Assembly (NCBI RefSeq): GCF_910591885.1
Contig: NC_063279.1
Span: forward strand, 3,348,001 to 3,412,000
Length of the DNA: 64,000 nt
Direction of reading: 5' to 3'
From: Bombus terrestris
Taxonomy: Eukaryota; Arthropoda; Insecta; Hymenoptera; Apidae
The notes beneath the pieces are model-generated. The model was not told the origin of the DNA and made no database searches. It was given only the letters and a program-made list of their open reading frames with translations. Position 1 is the first letter of the stretch. The number at the start of each line of letters is the position of its first letter. This document shows positions 23,957 to 35,315 of this stretch, in pieces. A program made the translations under genes and the position numbers.

Positions 23957-25282
23957 TTAACACGTTTAATGCCGCGCCAATTTGACAAGATTTGGCGGTG
24001 GTGTCACGATGATTTTTTTATTATGCGATACATGTAATGTTGAAATATTACCTACAAGAGATATATAACTCTGTATAACAACATTAACACTTTGGCTGCC
24101 ACGTTGGTCATATATGACCGGCCTCGGTTTCTCCCGTGACGCCACAGGGGGTCATTGTTGACCGGAGCTCATAAAATTCTTACAATTCTAAAAATTGTAT
24201 GAAAGTTGACAGTTAGGACATTTTGAATATAACCGATAAATAGAAGATATTCTCAAACAAAATGTGCCCCATTGAACAATTAAACATTTTTATTAGAACA
24301 TCAATAAAAAAAGAAATATGAGAACAAATCGTGCATCTAACGGTACACTGTGTTTGCATTCATATCTTTGAGGGGTATTCTACGAATATTGTCATAAACA
24401 CAGCTTAGAAAATAATCGTAAATGCAGCTTTATAATCATATAATTGAAGTTAGAAGTGCGCACACACCTTACTATTATATATAGAATGAGCGAATGCGAT
24501 TTACTAATGTCTTCTACATGTTTCAACAATATGTTCTGGACGTTTTGCTTACAACGAAATAACAGATGCGAATGGTTTGTTAAAACGAACGAAGATTTGC
24601 TATAATATGTCGCTACCAGTTGTCAGCAACGCGCCACAGTGGTCATTCGTAACCACCAATAAGATATACGGTCCTTAGTTTAAAGATTTCGGCGTGGCAG
24701 TCAAAATGTTAATGAATTTATCTCACTGAGGGCGTCGGCGGCATCCTCTCCGCTATAGAGCAATTTCGTTCGCTTCTCTTATTTTTTACGATTATAAATA
24801 ATCTCATATTGTTTCTTCGCGTTGCTAAATAATTGTTGTATGTTCTTATGCCACTGGTCCTACTGTAAACAATAATCCATACCTGGGTCATACGAATTCG
24901 AATCCGCAATAATTCCAAAGACCCGTTACAGGATTTAGCATTGTCTTCTTTACACGCAAAGCCCCTAATAGCCATCATATATCTTTCAAGTCGAAACGTC
25001 CCTTAGAGGTATTACTCATTAGGTAAAAGCAAGTTTTCTCACGATCGACAGCCAGTGGTGGGGGGTGCACACAATACATCTATATTTTTATATATTTATT
25101 ATCTATATTATACATCTATATTTTTATATATTTACTATTTTTATATATTTTCTTCTGCATTAATTTCGTCACACTACTGTAATAACGATGGAAATAATAA
25201 AAAATTTATAACTATTAACATTTGTTCAAATTATGTATTTCTTCTAATTTTTATGCGCCGGTCATGGCATTAACCGTGTCAA
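23957..25282 (+). mobile_element. piggyBac-like MITE (outer) in intron 1 of pseudogene A'
   Basis: The left end is TTAA (23,957-23,960) plus CACGTTTAATGCCGCG. The right end, read on the minus strand, is TTGACACGGTTAATGCCATG. The termini are therefore imperfect inverted repeats around ACACG-TTAATGCC. The right target copy reads TCAA (25,279-25,282), one change from TTAA. The type B intron gives the empty site (ATTAATGTCTCAATAAG at 16,135 and 27,670), confirming insertion. There is no transposase frame. A second element lies inside it. Confidence 0.7.
24084..24712 (+). mobile_element. Inner piggyBac-like MITE
   Basis: Flanked by TTAA on both sides (24,084-24,087 and 24,709-24,712). The termini are CACTTTGGCTGCCACG and, on the other strand, CATTTTGACTGCCACG, differing at two of 16 bases. 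The element is 629 bp, non-coding, and inserted in the outer element. The TTAA target and a CTTTGACTGCC-type end are typical of piggyBac-superfamily MITEs. Confidence 0.85.
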
Positions 25283-25312
25283 AGTCTCCATAAGATAATA
25301 ATTAACAGGAAG

Positions 25313-25360
<48 letters not shown>
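25313..25360 (+). repeat. A48 tract upstream of pseudogene A' exon 2
   Basis: An uninterrupted run of 48 A, equivalent to the A25 run at 13,887. The exact length may be unreliable in an assembly. Confidence 0.9.
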
Positions 25361-25361
<1 letters not shown>

Positions 25362-25483
25362 GAACAAAATAGAAGTAATCTGATAGAAATTTAACATCGT
25401 AAAATTTTCATATTTTATCGAAACTCTGAATTAATGATAATAGGTAATATTTCCATAATGAATAATTGTATGACACTTTTTAG

Positions 25484-26621
25484 GTGAGGCTCGAAAAGGA
25501 CGTACTAGAGAGCATCGAATGTGCGAAGGCGAAATTCGGCGACGAGAACGTACTAATTAATCCTGCTGGTATTGTGAGCTACGAAAATATCTACGATTCC
25601 AAAAACAAGAAGCCACACTCCGCTGACCTGTACAGATGCGTTTTCGAAACTAACCTGTAGGATTTATTTAACGTAATGCGCTCAATGGTCGGTTTGATAG
25701 CAAAGGACAGGTACGTTCTTTCGAGCATGATGGCTTATGAACCACCACCTGGTTGAGTTGCTTATGGCGCCACGAAATCCGTCGTTCCCAGCTTGACGAT
25801 CCCTTTAGATAGAAGACTCGCATCACAAGGAATACGTGTTATCATAATTTATCCTGGTTACATAGACAGCCCTATCACAAGTGTGTTAATATTACGACTA
25901 GTATGCAATGTTCAGGAATTTTTATTTTTATAAGTGCAATAAAAAAAGCATGTATGCGGAATAAATGCATAAATATTCACAGTTTATTCACGATTATATG
26001 TATTTAGATGTGAAATTCGTTACTATCAATATGTTGAGACAAACCATCAGTAGTTTGGGTCAATCATTGAGCCGTTCAAACTACGAGTTTATCATTTCCT
26101 AACAAGAAAGTAATAGCTTTTAATAAACCATACAAACAATTCATATCGCGCATTTTGGTTTTATTCCAATTCGATGATGCACGTCATTAATAAGTTATTC
26201 TATAATAATTTCATTGAAATCTTAGTTCATTAATAAACGGTTAAATGTCTGCCCGTGAATAACGTAGAGTCACTGAAATCCTTGCTCACATTTAGCTCTA
26301 TAAGAAAAAGAGGAAAGGAAGCGGTTGATCGCAATGAAACGCACACCAAAACGCCACAGAACCTGCGAGGAAGTTGCACATTTGATGCAAGCGTGCATCG
26401 AAAATCCATTGGTTAAAGGCGAGAATAGACGTATAGATATGGGCTACGTGTACTATCAAGGAGATTCACAAGGTTGCTCAAAGTGTACAATCTACGAAAA
26501 ACGATCAGTGGGAATCAAACATAAGCATATGTATTTACATGCAGGACAGTCGTGTAAAATAAATATCATAAATATCATTTACAATAAATCCCTTTATTAT
26601 AAAATAATAGTTAGTTGTTGA
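25484..26621 (+). pseudogene. HSD17B10-like pseudogene A' (repeat 3)
   Basis: Same structure as the copy at 14,035: exon 2 from 25,484 to about 25,880 and exon 3 from 26,296. It shares the TGA before the catalytic Tyr (25,754-25,756) and the TAA at the start of exon 3. It adds a private TAG at 25,658-25,660, plus small indels near the exon 2 end that spoil the donor region. Exon 3 still reads KRHRTCEEVAHLMQACIENP. AATAAA lies at 26,583. The shared stops show that it was already broken before the cassette was duplicated. Confidence 0.85.
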
Positions 26622-27186
26622 AAACTTAGAGGTATTTGTTGTTATTTAGGAGTCTAATGTAATTTATTTATTGCGAATGATCGAATTATTTAATTTAATT
26701 TCAATTGTTTTGAAATTATTACTTTTCTGGAGCTTCAGCAGGAATCAACTTAAAGTAATGCGATTTTTATTACGAAAGGTACCGTTTCGTTTTGAACAGT
26801 ATAGAAAATCTTGTGTATATATATGTAATATACATATTTAAAACAAGCCTTAGAATATACTTGAAAATGCATCTAACAATGAAAATATTACTTCCTTTGA
26901 CAGCACCATATAACCTAACCCGTCCTTCGGTAGTCAACAACCATTGAATCGTATTTGCTCGGACCCACCCTAATTCAAAGGAACTCGTTTACTGCTCATA
27001 AACCATAAGAATTAGAGATTTTGTATATTGCAGATATCCTTCAGTTGTGTGATAAATACATAGTGGGGTACCACGGGATAGGTGAATAATTCCCTGTACA
27101 CTATTCCAAGGCCCCGCCCTAAGAGCGACCGATGGTGGGGGGTAACACTTATTAGTAGTTCGACATCATTTACCTGACATTCACTT

Positions 27187-27700
27187 TACAAGAATTTTTC
27201 GGTGAAGCCACAACTACTATACACTCTTCAGTAAGACGAAGTTGTTCAGCAGTTGAACACTTTTACACTTATCATTCGCAACACTCGTAGACACTCGTAG
27301 TAATCAAAGGTTGTTGGAAATAAATAGAAGTATTTTAATTGTGAACTCAGTGTCAAGTGATATTTTAATTGTGAATTCAGTGTTAAGTGATATTTTAATC
27401 GTGAATTCTGTGTGAGTATCATTCAAAACCACCCCTATTATCTTAATTGAAATAGGCGATTGGTTGATTCGTGGCGTCGATTATCTTATCGAGACGAGAC
27501 GACTTACGATCTTCGTTGACGCATTATATCGCGAACGCGTTTGCCCGCGAATACGGTGGTAAAAAAGTACATTGAATTCGAAGGAAATTAGTTTATATTT
27601 ATACTTATATATCGGAGAAACTAGGTGGATTTCAAATTTTATTCGATGTAGATCAACCTAATATAGTATTAATGTCTCAATAAGATAATTATTAACAAGT
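27187..27700 (+). promoter_or_regulatory. Putative promoter and exon 1 region of gene C
   Basis: Initiator TCAGT at 27,228-27,232, three 30-bp minisatellite units (27,327-27,412) and the conserved block (about 27,450-27,565), matching the region before gene B almost exactly. A 45-base piece present here (about 27,611-27,655) is deleted before gene B. Confidence 0.4.
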
Positions 27701-27839
27701 CGTAAAAGGGATCAAAATACAAGTAATCCGATAGAAATTTCACATTGTAAAATTTTCATATTTTAACGAAAAGCCGAATTAACAATAATACGTAATGTTT
27801 TCATAATAAATAATTGTATGATACGTTTTAACTTTTTAG

Positions 27840-28156
27840 CTGAAGTTCGATAAGGACGTATTAGAGAGCATTGAATCTGCGAAGAAGACATTCGGGGGCG
27901 TGAGCGTGCTAATTAATTCCGCTAGGGTTGTTGGCTACGAAAGTATCTACGATTTCAAGAACAAGAAGCCACATTCTGCTGACCTGTATAGACGCGTCAT
28001 CAAACAAACAGTAATTGTGCCAGATTATACTGTGCTATATTGTGCTTTCTGACGAGCTGCCTGGCGCTCCACTACATGATTCATAACCTGACGGCACCTC
28101 GATATCCGTGAAGAACAACATGGTGGTCCCTAGAGTTTCAACGAATCTACGAGCAG
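27840..28156 (+). pseudogene. Gene C exon 2: broken dehydrogenase-derived exon
   Basis: Starts after the acceptor CTTTTTAG and ends at donor CAG/GTATTC. It reads KDVLESIESAKKTFGG, INSARVVGYES, KNKKPHSADLYRRV. Then a deletion of about 41 bases relative to gene D shifts the frame, and a TGA follows at 28,050-28,052. Exon length modulo 3 no longer fits the phase-1 junction with exon 3. The tail of gene C therefore cannot be translated through this exon; it would need exon skipping or an internal start. Confidence 0.75.
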
Positions 28157-28629
28157 GTATTCTTGCACTTTTTTCTCTTCCCAAAGAAAACCCCGTGACA
28201 GTTATGTTAGTATTACGACTAGACTGCGAGCGTTCAGGAATTTTTTTTTATACCTTCAGTAAAAAAAGCATGTATGCAGAATAAATGCATAAACATACAC
28301 ACTTTATTCGCAATTATGTGTATTTAATTATGAAAATTTGTTACTATCTATATATTCCCTGACACATGAACCAACAGTAGCTTCGGTCAATCCATTGAGA
28401 CGTTCAAACCATAAGTTTATTAGGTAATTAATGGACTTTAATTAACCATTCCTAAAATTCATATCGCGCATTTTTTTCTTATTTCAATTCGACGATGCAC
28501 GTCATTAATATGTTAGTTATCCTATAATAATTTCATTGAAGTCTTTGTTCATTAATAACCCCGCATCGTTTAAATGTCGGTTCGTAAACAATGTACAATA
28601 AAATCACTGAAATCTTTGTTCAGATATAG

Positions 28630-30140
28630 CTCCAGAAGATAAAAAGGAATCAGAGAATAATAGCGACCCGAAGAACACATTTGAACGCAATGAAATCAAT
28701 GATGAAGTCACATCTTCGACTCCACAAGACGTGGAGCCTTGCAGCACAAGTAACGTAAATTCGTCGACAACCGACGATGTGGATGCGGAGACAACTGGCG
28801 GGAATGCCTGTACCAATGTTGAGAATCCGAGGATACACGACCAGAGTCCACAGGTGAACGACGGGAATGCCTGTACCAATGTTGAGAATCCGAGGATACA
28901 GGACCAGAGTCTACAGGTGAACGACGGGAATGCCTGTACCAATGTTGAGAATCCGAAGACACAAGACCAGGGTCCACAGATGAACGGCGAGAATTCGAAT
29001 GACCAGTGTGCGGGGTCGAATGATGAGAACCAAGGGCGCAATGGAAAGCGTGTGTGGTTGACTGATCAATTTGTGTGGTTGAATAACCACTGTGTGTGGA
29101 TAAAGAGTCAATATGTATGGTGTAACGGAGAGAATGTATGGTTGGATGGCCAGTATGTATGGTGGAACGGCGAGAAAATTTGGGCGGATGGTCAGTGTCT
29201 GAGGTGGAATGGCGTGTATTTATGTGGGAATGGCGAGTATGCATTTCCGTATGACCAGCATGCATTTCCGAATGGCCAGCATGCATTTCCGAATTGCCAG
29301 CATGCATTTCCGAATGGCCAGTATCCATTACCGAATGGCCAGTATCCATTACCGAATGGCCAGTATCCATTACCGAATGGCCAGTATCCATTACCGAATG
29401 GCCAGTGCGCATTTTCGAATGGTCAGTTTGTATTTCCGAATGGTCAATTTGCATTTCCGAATGGTCAATTTGCATTACCGAATGGCCACTTCGCATTACC
29501 GAATGGCCACTTCGCATTACCGAATGGCCACTTCGCATTACCGAATGGCCACTTCGCATTACCGAATGGCCACTTCGCATTACCAAATGGCCACTTTGCA
29601 TTACCGAATGGCCACTTTGTATTACCGAATGGCCAGTGTGTATTACCGAATGGCCAGTTCGCACTACCGAATGGTCAGTTTGTATTACCGAATGGCCAGT
29701 ATGTATTACCGAATGGCCAGGTTGTATTATCGAATGGCCAATTTGTATTACCGAATGGCCAGTTTGGATTACCGAATGGCCAGTGTGCATCACCGAATGG
29801 CCAATTTGTATTACCGAATGGCCAGTGTGTACTTCCGAATGGCCAGTGTGCATTTTCGAATGGCCAGTGTGCATTTCCGAATGACCAGTATGCAAGGCCG
29901 AATGACCAGTATGTGTATTCGAATGGAGACAATTCATCGCCAAATGAAATGAATTTGCAGTCAGATTCCGAGAATTCGCCTATAAAGGACGACATTTTGT
30001 GGAAAAAGTATAAGAAGTCGTTGAAAATTTGCAAAAATTCAAAACGAAAGATCCCCTTAAAGGAGGAGAAATTGAATTTAAGGGAAATCCATAATGAGAT
30101 GTTGAATATGTGTGAGCAATTGAAGAAAATGCAGATATAG
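28630..30140 (+). CDS. Gene C exon 3: long NGQ-heptad repeat protein
   Basis: Open from the acceptor (TATAG at 28,629) to TAG 30,138-30,140, about 500 codons. Order: an acidic non-repetitive start (PEDKKESENN), three copies of a 21-residue unit (NDGNACT NVENPRI HDQSPQV, 28,797-28,985), W-rich heptads (VWLNNHC, VWWNGEK), then roughly 30 heptads of the type YPLPNGQ or FALPNGH, and a charged Lys/Glu-rich C-terminus of ~60 residues ending KKMQI. The first in-frame ATG is at 28,979. No signal peptide or membrane segment is seen. All frames of the repeat are open because the unit is 21 bases, so openness alone is weak evidence. Better evidence is the non-repetitive open ends and the near-constant Asn-Gly core with mostly synonymous changes. 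AATAAA lies at 30,324. Function unknown. Confidence 0.5.
29053..29950 (+). repeat. 21-bp minisatellite encoding heptads
   Basis: About 43 units of a CCGAATGGCCAGTNTNNATTA-like 21-mer. The core encoding (P/S)NG(Q/H/E) is steady. The codons for residues before it vary (TTT, TAT, TGT, GTT; GCA, GTA, CCA, GGA). Adjacent identical units, for example five successive FALPNGH, indicate recent expansion. Confidence 0.95.
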
Positions 30141-30970
30141 ATACAAGCTACTGGTATAATCGAGAAAAAGATTCACTAAGCGTTTATAGTTTGTTTTATA
30201 GTTTATAGAATGCATGCAATAGGAAGAAAACATAAGCATATGTATTTAGATAGACGATATTCGCGCAAAATACCTCTCTTTTCAATTAATCTTTGTATAA
30301 GTATGTATTCGATTTTATCTAATAATAAATAGTGCTTAAGTGTGCAATACTGAGTGTTATTTGTTGTTACCCGCAATCTATTTACTGTGAACGATCGAAT
30401 TATATAATTTATTTCAATCGTCTTGAAATTATTACTTTTTTGAATCTCTAACAAGAATCTTAAAGCTTAAAGTAATTCGATTTTTATTACGGAAGCTAAC
30501 GTTTCGTTTTTAATAATATACAGAGTTTTGTCTTTATATGTATAATATACATATTTCAGAACAGTTTTAGAATATACTTGGAAATGCATGTACTTGGAAA
30601 TGAAAATATTACGTCTCGTGACCCTACCATATATTCTATTCCATTCAAACAGCTGTTTAGACGTATTTGTACGAACCAGCAATGTACCGTCAATTACTTA
30701 AGATTTAGAAATTTTCCTTACTGTCGAGGCTCTTAAATACAATACATACTGGAAATTGGGACTCTGCTCATTACGGTGAAACATGGTATAAGAGGTACTC
30801 GAAGGCAGCTTCCACCGACGAGTGACCTTTGGTGGGGGGCGGCGACCACCCATCACTCGTCTTTCTTCCCGACATCATCATCCGAATAACGCTTCGCTAA
30901 AAGCACTCTCTACATCCATCACATATAACATTTCTAGACATTTATATTCTCCAAAGATTGTTGGAAAAAA
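30141..30970 (+). other. 3' flank of gene C and right end of the array
   Basis: Homologous to the flanks of genes B and D, with AATAAA at 30,324-30,329. Similarity stops near 30,970, after ATTGTTGGAAAAAAATAG. No transposon end is visible at this boundary. Confidence 0.6.
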
Positions 30971-32932
30971 ATAGTGAATAGTGAATAGAAAAATTTCAAA
31001 TCGCTTTGCATTTCTACTCTTTGAATAAAACATTAATCGATATAAGATTTTCTTATTTCTGATACCTTTCGTTATTTAAAATCGTTTACTTTTAATTCTC
31101 CTCAATTTTAACGTCATATTTATTACAGTATTTAAACTAAGTAAATCCGAGAATATTAAATTTCGTATCGTACAACGTCGCTTACACTTACATAAAGCCA
31201 CAAAAATTTGATACTATGAAAATGAAGCGTATAAAACCTGATAAAAATAGAATCACTTCGTTGGGAAATAAGGATAGTGAGGAAATACTTTCTATGGCTA
31301 CCGTATGAAGAATTCGCTATTCGTCAGAAAGTTTCTATCGCTATACTCCCTACACTGCCTATTTCCTCACACAGGTAAAAAAAATTCCAAAAATAATAGA
31401 ATTAAGTATAAAAGATTTCTGCAGTTCTTTTATCTGATTCGTCGTTTGACTGGGCCGAATAATCAGCGTTATCATTAATCGACGTTGCATTCCAACAATG
31501 GAGAAAGCTGCAGAACCCGAGGAATCCCCGAGATATTTTACTTCATAATTCCTGTCCTGCCCCACCCAAACGTTTACTGATTACGCTAAATTCCAACAGT
31601 CGAGCGACTCGCAAAACTTCCTGCAATAATAACTCCTCGAAACAGATATTCGCAATTAAACGAAAACCTTGTCTTCAGGATCGTGAATCCTCGTAGCTCC
31701 GTAAAGTGGACGAACCATCAGAAAGAGATTACAGAGAAACTAAATTTCTTCGTTCGCTACAATGCAGTCTGTTCGCTTCACAATTCACGAAAAAAAGAAA
31801 AAGAAAAAAAAGAATCTCATCGTTAGAGTCAGATATGAAAGCTTCGTGTTTATTCGGCGTTCGAACTTTGCCCCTCGAAGTTGCTCGACTGTAGTTTCGT
31901 CTTTGTTCTCGGATGTTCCGCCACTGTTTACGGGTTTTACATGTAACTTCTCGCTAACTGTTCGCCTCGATTTCTGAAACGGGTACGGATGCATGGATTC
32001 GATGCTATGCCACTCTTCCCACTGATTGATGACGTTCCGGACCAGTGGTTCGCGGAGTCCTTAGATAAGGATTCCGGAATAGTTTCGACAGTCAATATTT
32101 TGCTGGTATCCGTGGTTGCCGGCTATGCTGCGGAATATTCGTTTAAACAGGGGTTTTCGTGCGAGTCGACCGCATCGCCAGAATATTCGGATATACGCGA
32201 TAAAAAAGTTTTAACGAATAAACAGCGCTGGTCGAATCGGAAGTTTTCTATCGCCGTCACATATATAAATAAGTAAGTGGTGGAGAATTCGATGAAAGTG
32301 AAAAGTGCTGTAAATATCGCTCGTAGTATACTGACATTGCTGTGAAATTTATGAAATAACACTGGAAAGAATAAGTATAAATGAGATGAAATATTTCAAA
32401 TAAAGTCGAAAAATAACGGGATTTCCTTGATCGAAAAATATAACAAAAGTTCTGTTTTTTGATATCCGAGTCTCGTTATTTGGCCAATTTTGAGAGCCAC
32501 TGCTTTAATTCAGAGGATTTGGTGCGCGCTAAAGCACTCAATATTTGCAAATCTCACTAATAGATACCGCGATACAAGTATGTCTAGGGAAGAGGAAGTT
32601 CCCATTCAAACCGAATATACATACGTCAGAGGGATAATAAATAAAATAGAAGCATTATTAATTCAAATTCTAAGCTGTTCGGACAGACGAATTTCCATTT
32701 CAAGTATCTAACGTACTTCTATTTTAATCGACAAAATGTTAAATTAGACGGTGAAGGAAAATCCACAGAAATGTTCAATAAAAATTATTTACCAGAAATG
32801 TAATGTACTAATCGTACGATATTCATTTCAACTTTAATTACAATTATTTGTCGTATTATATACGATATTCATATATTGTGTCATTATCAAACAATAATTT
32901 TTCTAATTACTTTCCTTATGCATAGCTGTAAA

Positions 32933-32972
<40 letters not shown>

Positions 32973-34337
32973 GGAGGGAGGGAGGAAGGGGGAATACTGC
33001 AAATCTTTAACGCTACTGTTTACCGTGTGTAGTCAGTTAGTATTGGATTAATTTGGCTCGCGCAGTATGCCATAATTAGCACTGACACTATCATAACTAG
33101 CGTTGTTACGGCAAGTCACCTCCCGTCAAATTCCTGCAGAATAAGCAGATTGTTGGTTATGCGTAATCATGCTCGTAAAATTAACCAGAATCTACGCATT
33201 CATGAGGCAAAATTGAAAACCTTCCCGGCACAAATCATACTGTCGAAAATCAGTATCACAACCTTAACATACATGTATCAATATCGCAACTTTCTCATCT
33301 CTTTTATCCGTTGTCTTTCCTCTGCAGAGCAGATCGGTTCGTTAATTTTACCGTAGCAGTAACCGTAGACTGAAATGGAACCTGCTGGAAAAAGTATCGC
33401 TCTCGTCCAAATTTGCATTTAGATGCAGTAAGATTATCGGGAATTTTTGTTTCAGAAAACGACTATTGCGACTGATAGTGCCATCTGATGCGCCTATTTG
33501 GTACCGTCAGTCCTTTGCAGGCTGGTGCGTAAGAATTTCTCCTAGACGAACTTGGCTACCTATCAAATCAGTTATCAAATGACTGTCGCACGAAATAAAT
33601 CATCGCGAATCGAATTTTAAGAAAAGATTATGCAGATTTCTAGTTTAATCGATGAACGTTAGTGGAAGAATTTTCATCGATCTGTCGACTGACGTACCGA
33701 CGCGCGTAAAACGACTACCGTAACACAGCGCGCTCTACTTGAAGAACGCGGTGACTTACCATGCGGGTAGGCGAGCTTTCACATTGCTTACAGACACGCC
33801 GTATAGATACCTCCACCGTCGTTTCAAGCCGCCAAACTTGATCCTTAAATTCCTAGGATTAAAAGGGTCGGCGGTAAACATAAATATGTGTACAAACACA
33901 ATTCAACGGGGGAACTTGTTAAATCGATTCTGAGAGAATAATATTTGATTCGGCCAATGGTCGATTAAACAATTCCATCGGCGGCAGCTTTCAAGTTCGA
34001 TGAATAGTTGATAATTCCTGTTAGTATTAAAATATCGAATTTCAATTGGCAAATTAAGGAATGGAAACATTATAAATGTAGTTTTCTCGAGAAGAATAAG
34101 ACAAGAATATGAAAGGAAAAAATTAATTTTTGTAATTGAAATTGAAGAAGAAATTCTTCTCGGTTGAACATTGTTTAACGTACAATTCTTCTTTTTTTTT
34201 TCTTTTTTAAGTTTATATAAATAATTTCTACAATGATTCTATACACGTTACGTTAATTCTACGTTGCTAGAATATTAATACCGTTCCTGTACCACATGAT
34301 AGAACAGAAGTCGAAATCTTCTCGTGCAGATCCGTGA
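30971..34337. other. Intergenic, no supportable gene
   Basis: Short open frames only. The longest, at 31,989-32,276 (95 codons), has no recognisable features. A compound microsatellite lies at 32,934-32,992. CpG-rich patches lie near 31.9-32.3 kb and 33.5-33.9 kb. Confidence 0.5.
32934..32992 (+). repeat. Compound GATA/GA/GGGA microsatellite
   Basis: (GATA)n runs into (GA)n and then (GGGA)n and GGAAGGGGG. Confidence 0.9.
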
Positions 34338-34627
34338 TTAGTCTTCGGCAATGATAGACATTAAATCGTTATATCCGGCGAAAGATTTCATCGACGTCGA
34401 AACGTCGAAGCTGATCGCACGAAACAAGACGAACAAGGCGCACGCAATGTGTTCCGTTCCCACGTAATCAAATACTGTCCTATCGACGTTCTCATTTTTC
34501 AAGGCAGAAAGTGATTCCACGAGGGATTGTAGTTCGAGATGTCGGAGGTAATCTTCCGAATTGGCCTGATCTTTAGGGATTCGATGAAAGGGTATTGGCA
34601 CAATTACCGTCACCATGACGTAGCTAT
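34338..34627 (-). CDS. Possible single terminal exon, unknown product
   Basis: A minus-strand frame opens after CCACAG (an acceptor-like sequence around 34,628-34,633) and runs about 96 codons to TAG at 34,338. It has balanced, coding-like composition compared with the AT-rich surroundings. It reads NSYVMVTVIVPIPFHRI at the start and NDLMSIIAED at the end. I do not recognise it. No partner exon was found. It could equally be a chance frame in a CpG-rich patch or a retrocopy fragment. Confidence 0.25.
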
Positions 34628-35199
34628 TCTGTGGACGTAGCTATCGCGTTCTTTCGATTCTTTTCTTCGCAATCATGTCGACCACAAAAAACCGCCTACC
34701 AAGCTAACTAAAAGTTCCTCTGACGTCCTATATAACTTTTTTCTGTTATGTTTAAAAAGACATTATCTTCTTGTCCTTTTTCTTGTCCTTTAAAAAATAT
34801 GCCATTTGTATTTTAGCAACGGTAGATTTTGCAACATTAGTTTGGGTAATTTTACGTAATTTACAGCAAACAACTGTACGCAATGCGTGAACTGTATCTT
34901 TGGCGTATGATTAAGCATTTTAGAAGCAAAGAATGTTTCGTTTCGCTATTTCTCCGAAAATTAAGATTATACTTCACTACTTTACTACTTTATTATTAAA
35001 TTTTACTACTGTTTGAGTATTTTACGCTTTTCATGAACGACGTGTTTCAAATTTTAAAAAGGAAACGCGAAGAAGTAAGCGAAGCAAGAACAGCAAAGTT
35101 AAATGTTTAAACGTGCCTACTAGAATTTAATCTTTTTAGATTTTACTGTACACGATATACTAACGAAAGTGAAATAATTACACGTATAGAGTTGTACAA

Positions 35200-35256
<57 letters not shown>

Positions 35257-35273
35257 TTCTCTCTCTCTCTCTT

Positions 35274-35314
<41 letters not shown>
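35200..35314 (+). repeat. (CT)n microsatellite with TTTCT interruptions
   Basis: 115 bases of CT dinucleotides, broken by several TTTCT and one TCCC interruption. Confidence 0.95.

Positions 35315-35315
<1 letters not shown>

Larger units (their letters stand above)
12026..30970 (+). repeat. Tandem triplicated two-gene array
   Basis: Three head-to-tail copies of a cassette containing an HSD17B10-like pseudogene (type A) and a dehydrogenase/heptad-repeat fusion gene (type B). Repeat 1 is 12,026-19,262, repeat 2 is 19,263-24,083 and repeat 3 is 24,084-30,970. Long stretches match by eye between copies, for example 14,035-16,300 with 25,484-27,830, and 17,100-19,262 with 21,920-24,083. Types A and B also match each other in exon 2, the start of exon 3 and the 3' flank, so the cassette itself arose by an older duplication. 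Repeat 2 is shorter because a deletion fuses the inside of a transposon (about 19,548) to intron 2 of its type A gene. All copies face the same way. Confidence 0.9.

Noticed and set aside
28797..29950. CRISPR-like array, because of the regular short repeats
   Set aside because: The repeats are contiguous, without unique spacers, and the DNA is eukaryotic. It is a coding minisatellite.
29209..29952. Plus-strand 247- and 196-codon frames inside the gene C repeat
   Set aside because: Alternate-frame shadows of the same stop-free 21-bp unit. They lack the non-repetitive ends seen in the main frame.
30960..31040. A transposon end marking the right edge of the array
   Set aside because: TTTGAATAAAACATTAA near 31,020 is only a loose match to the inner MITE end, and it lies outside the homology limit.
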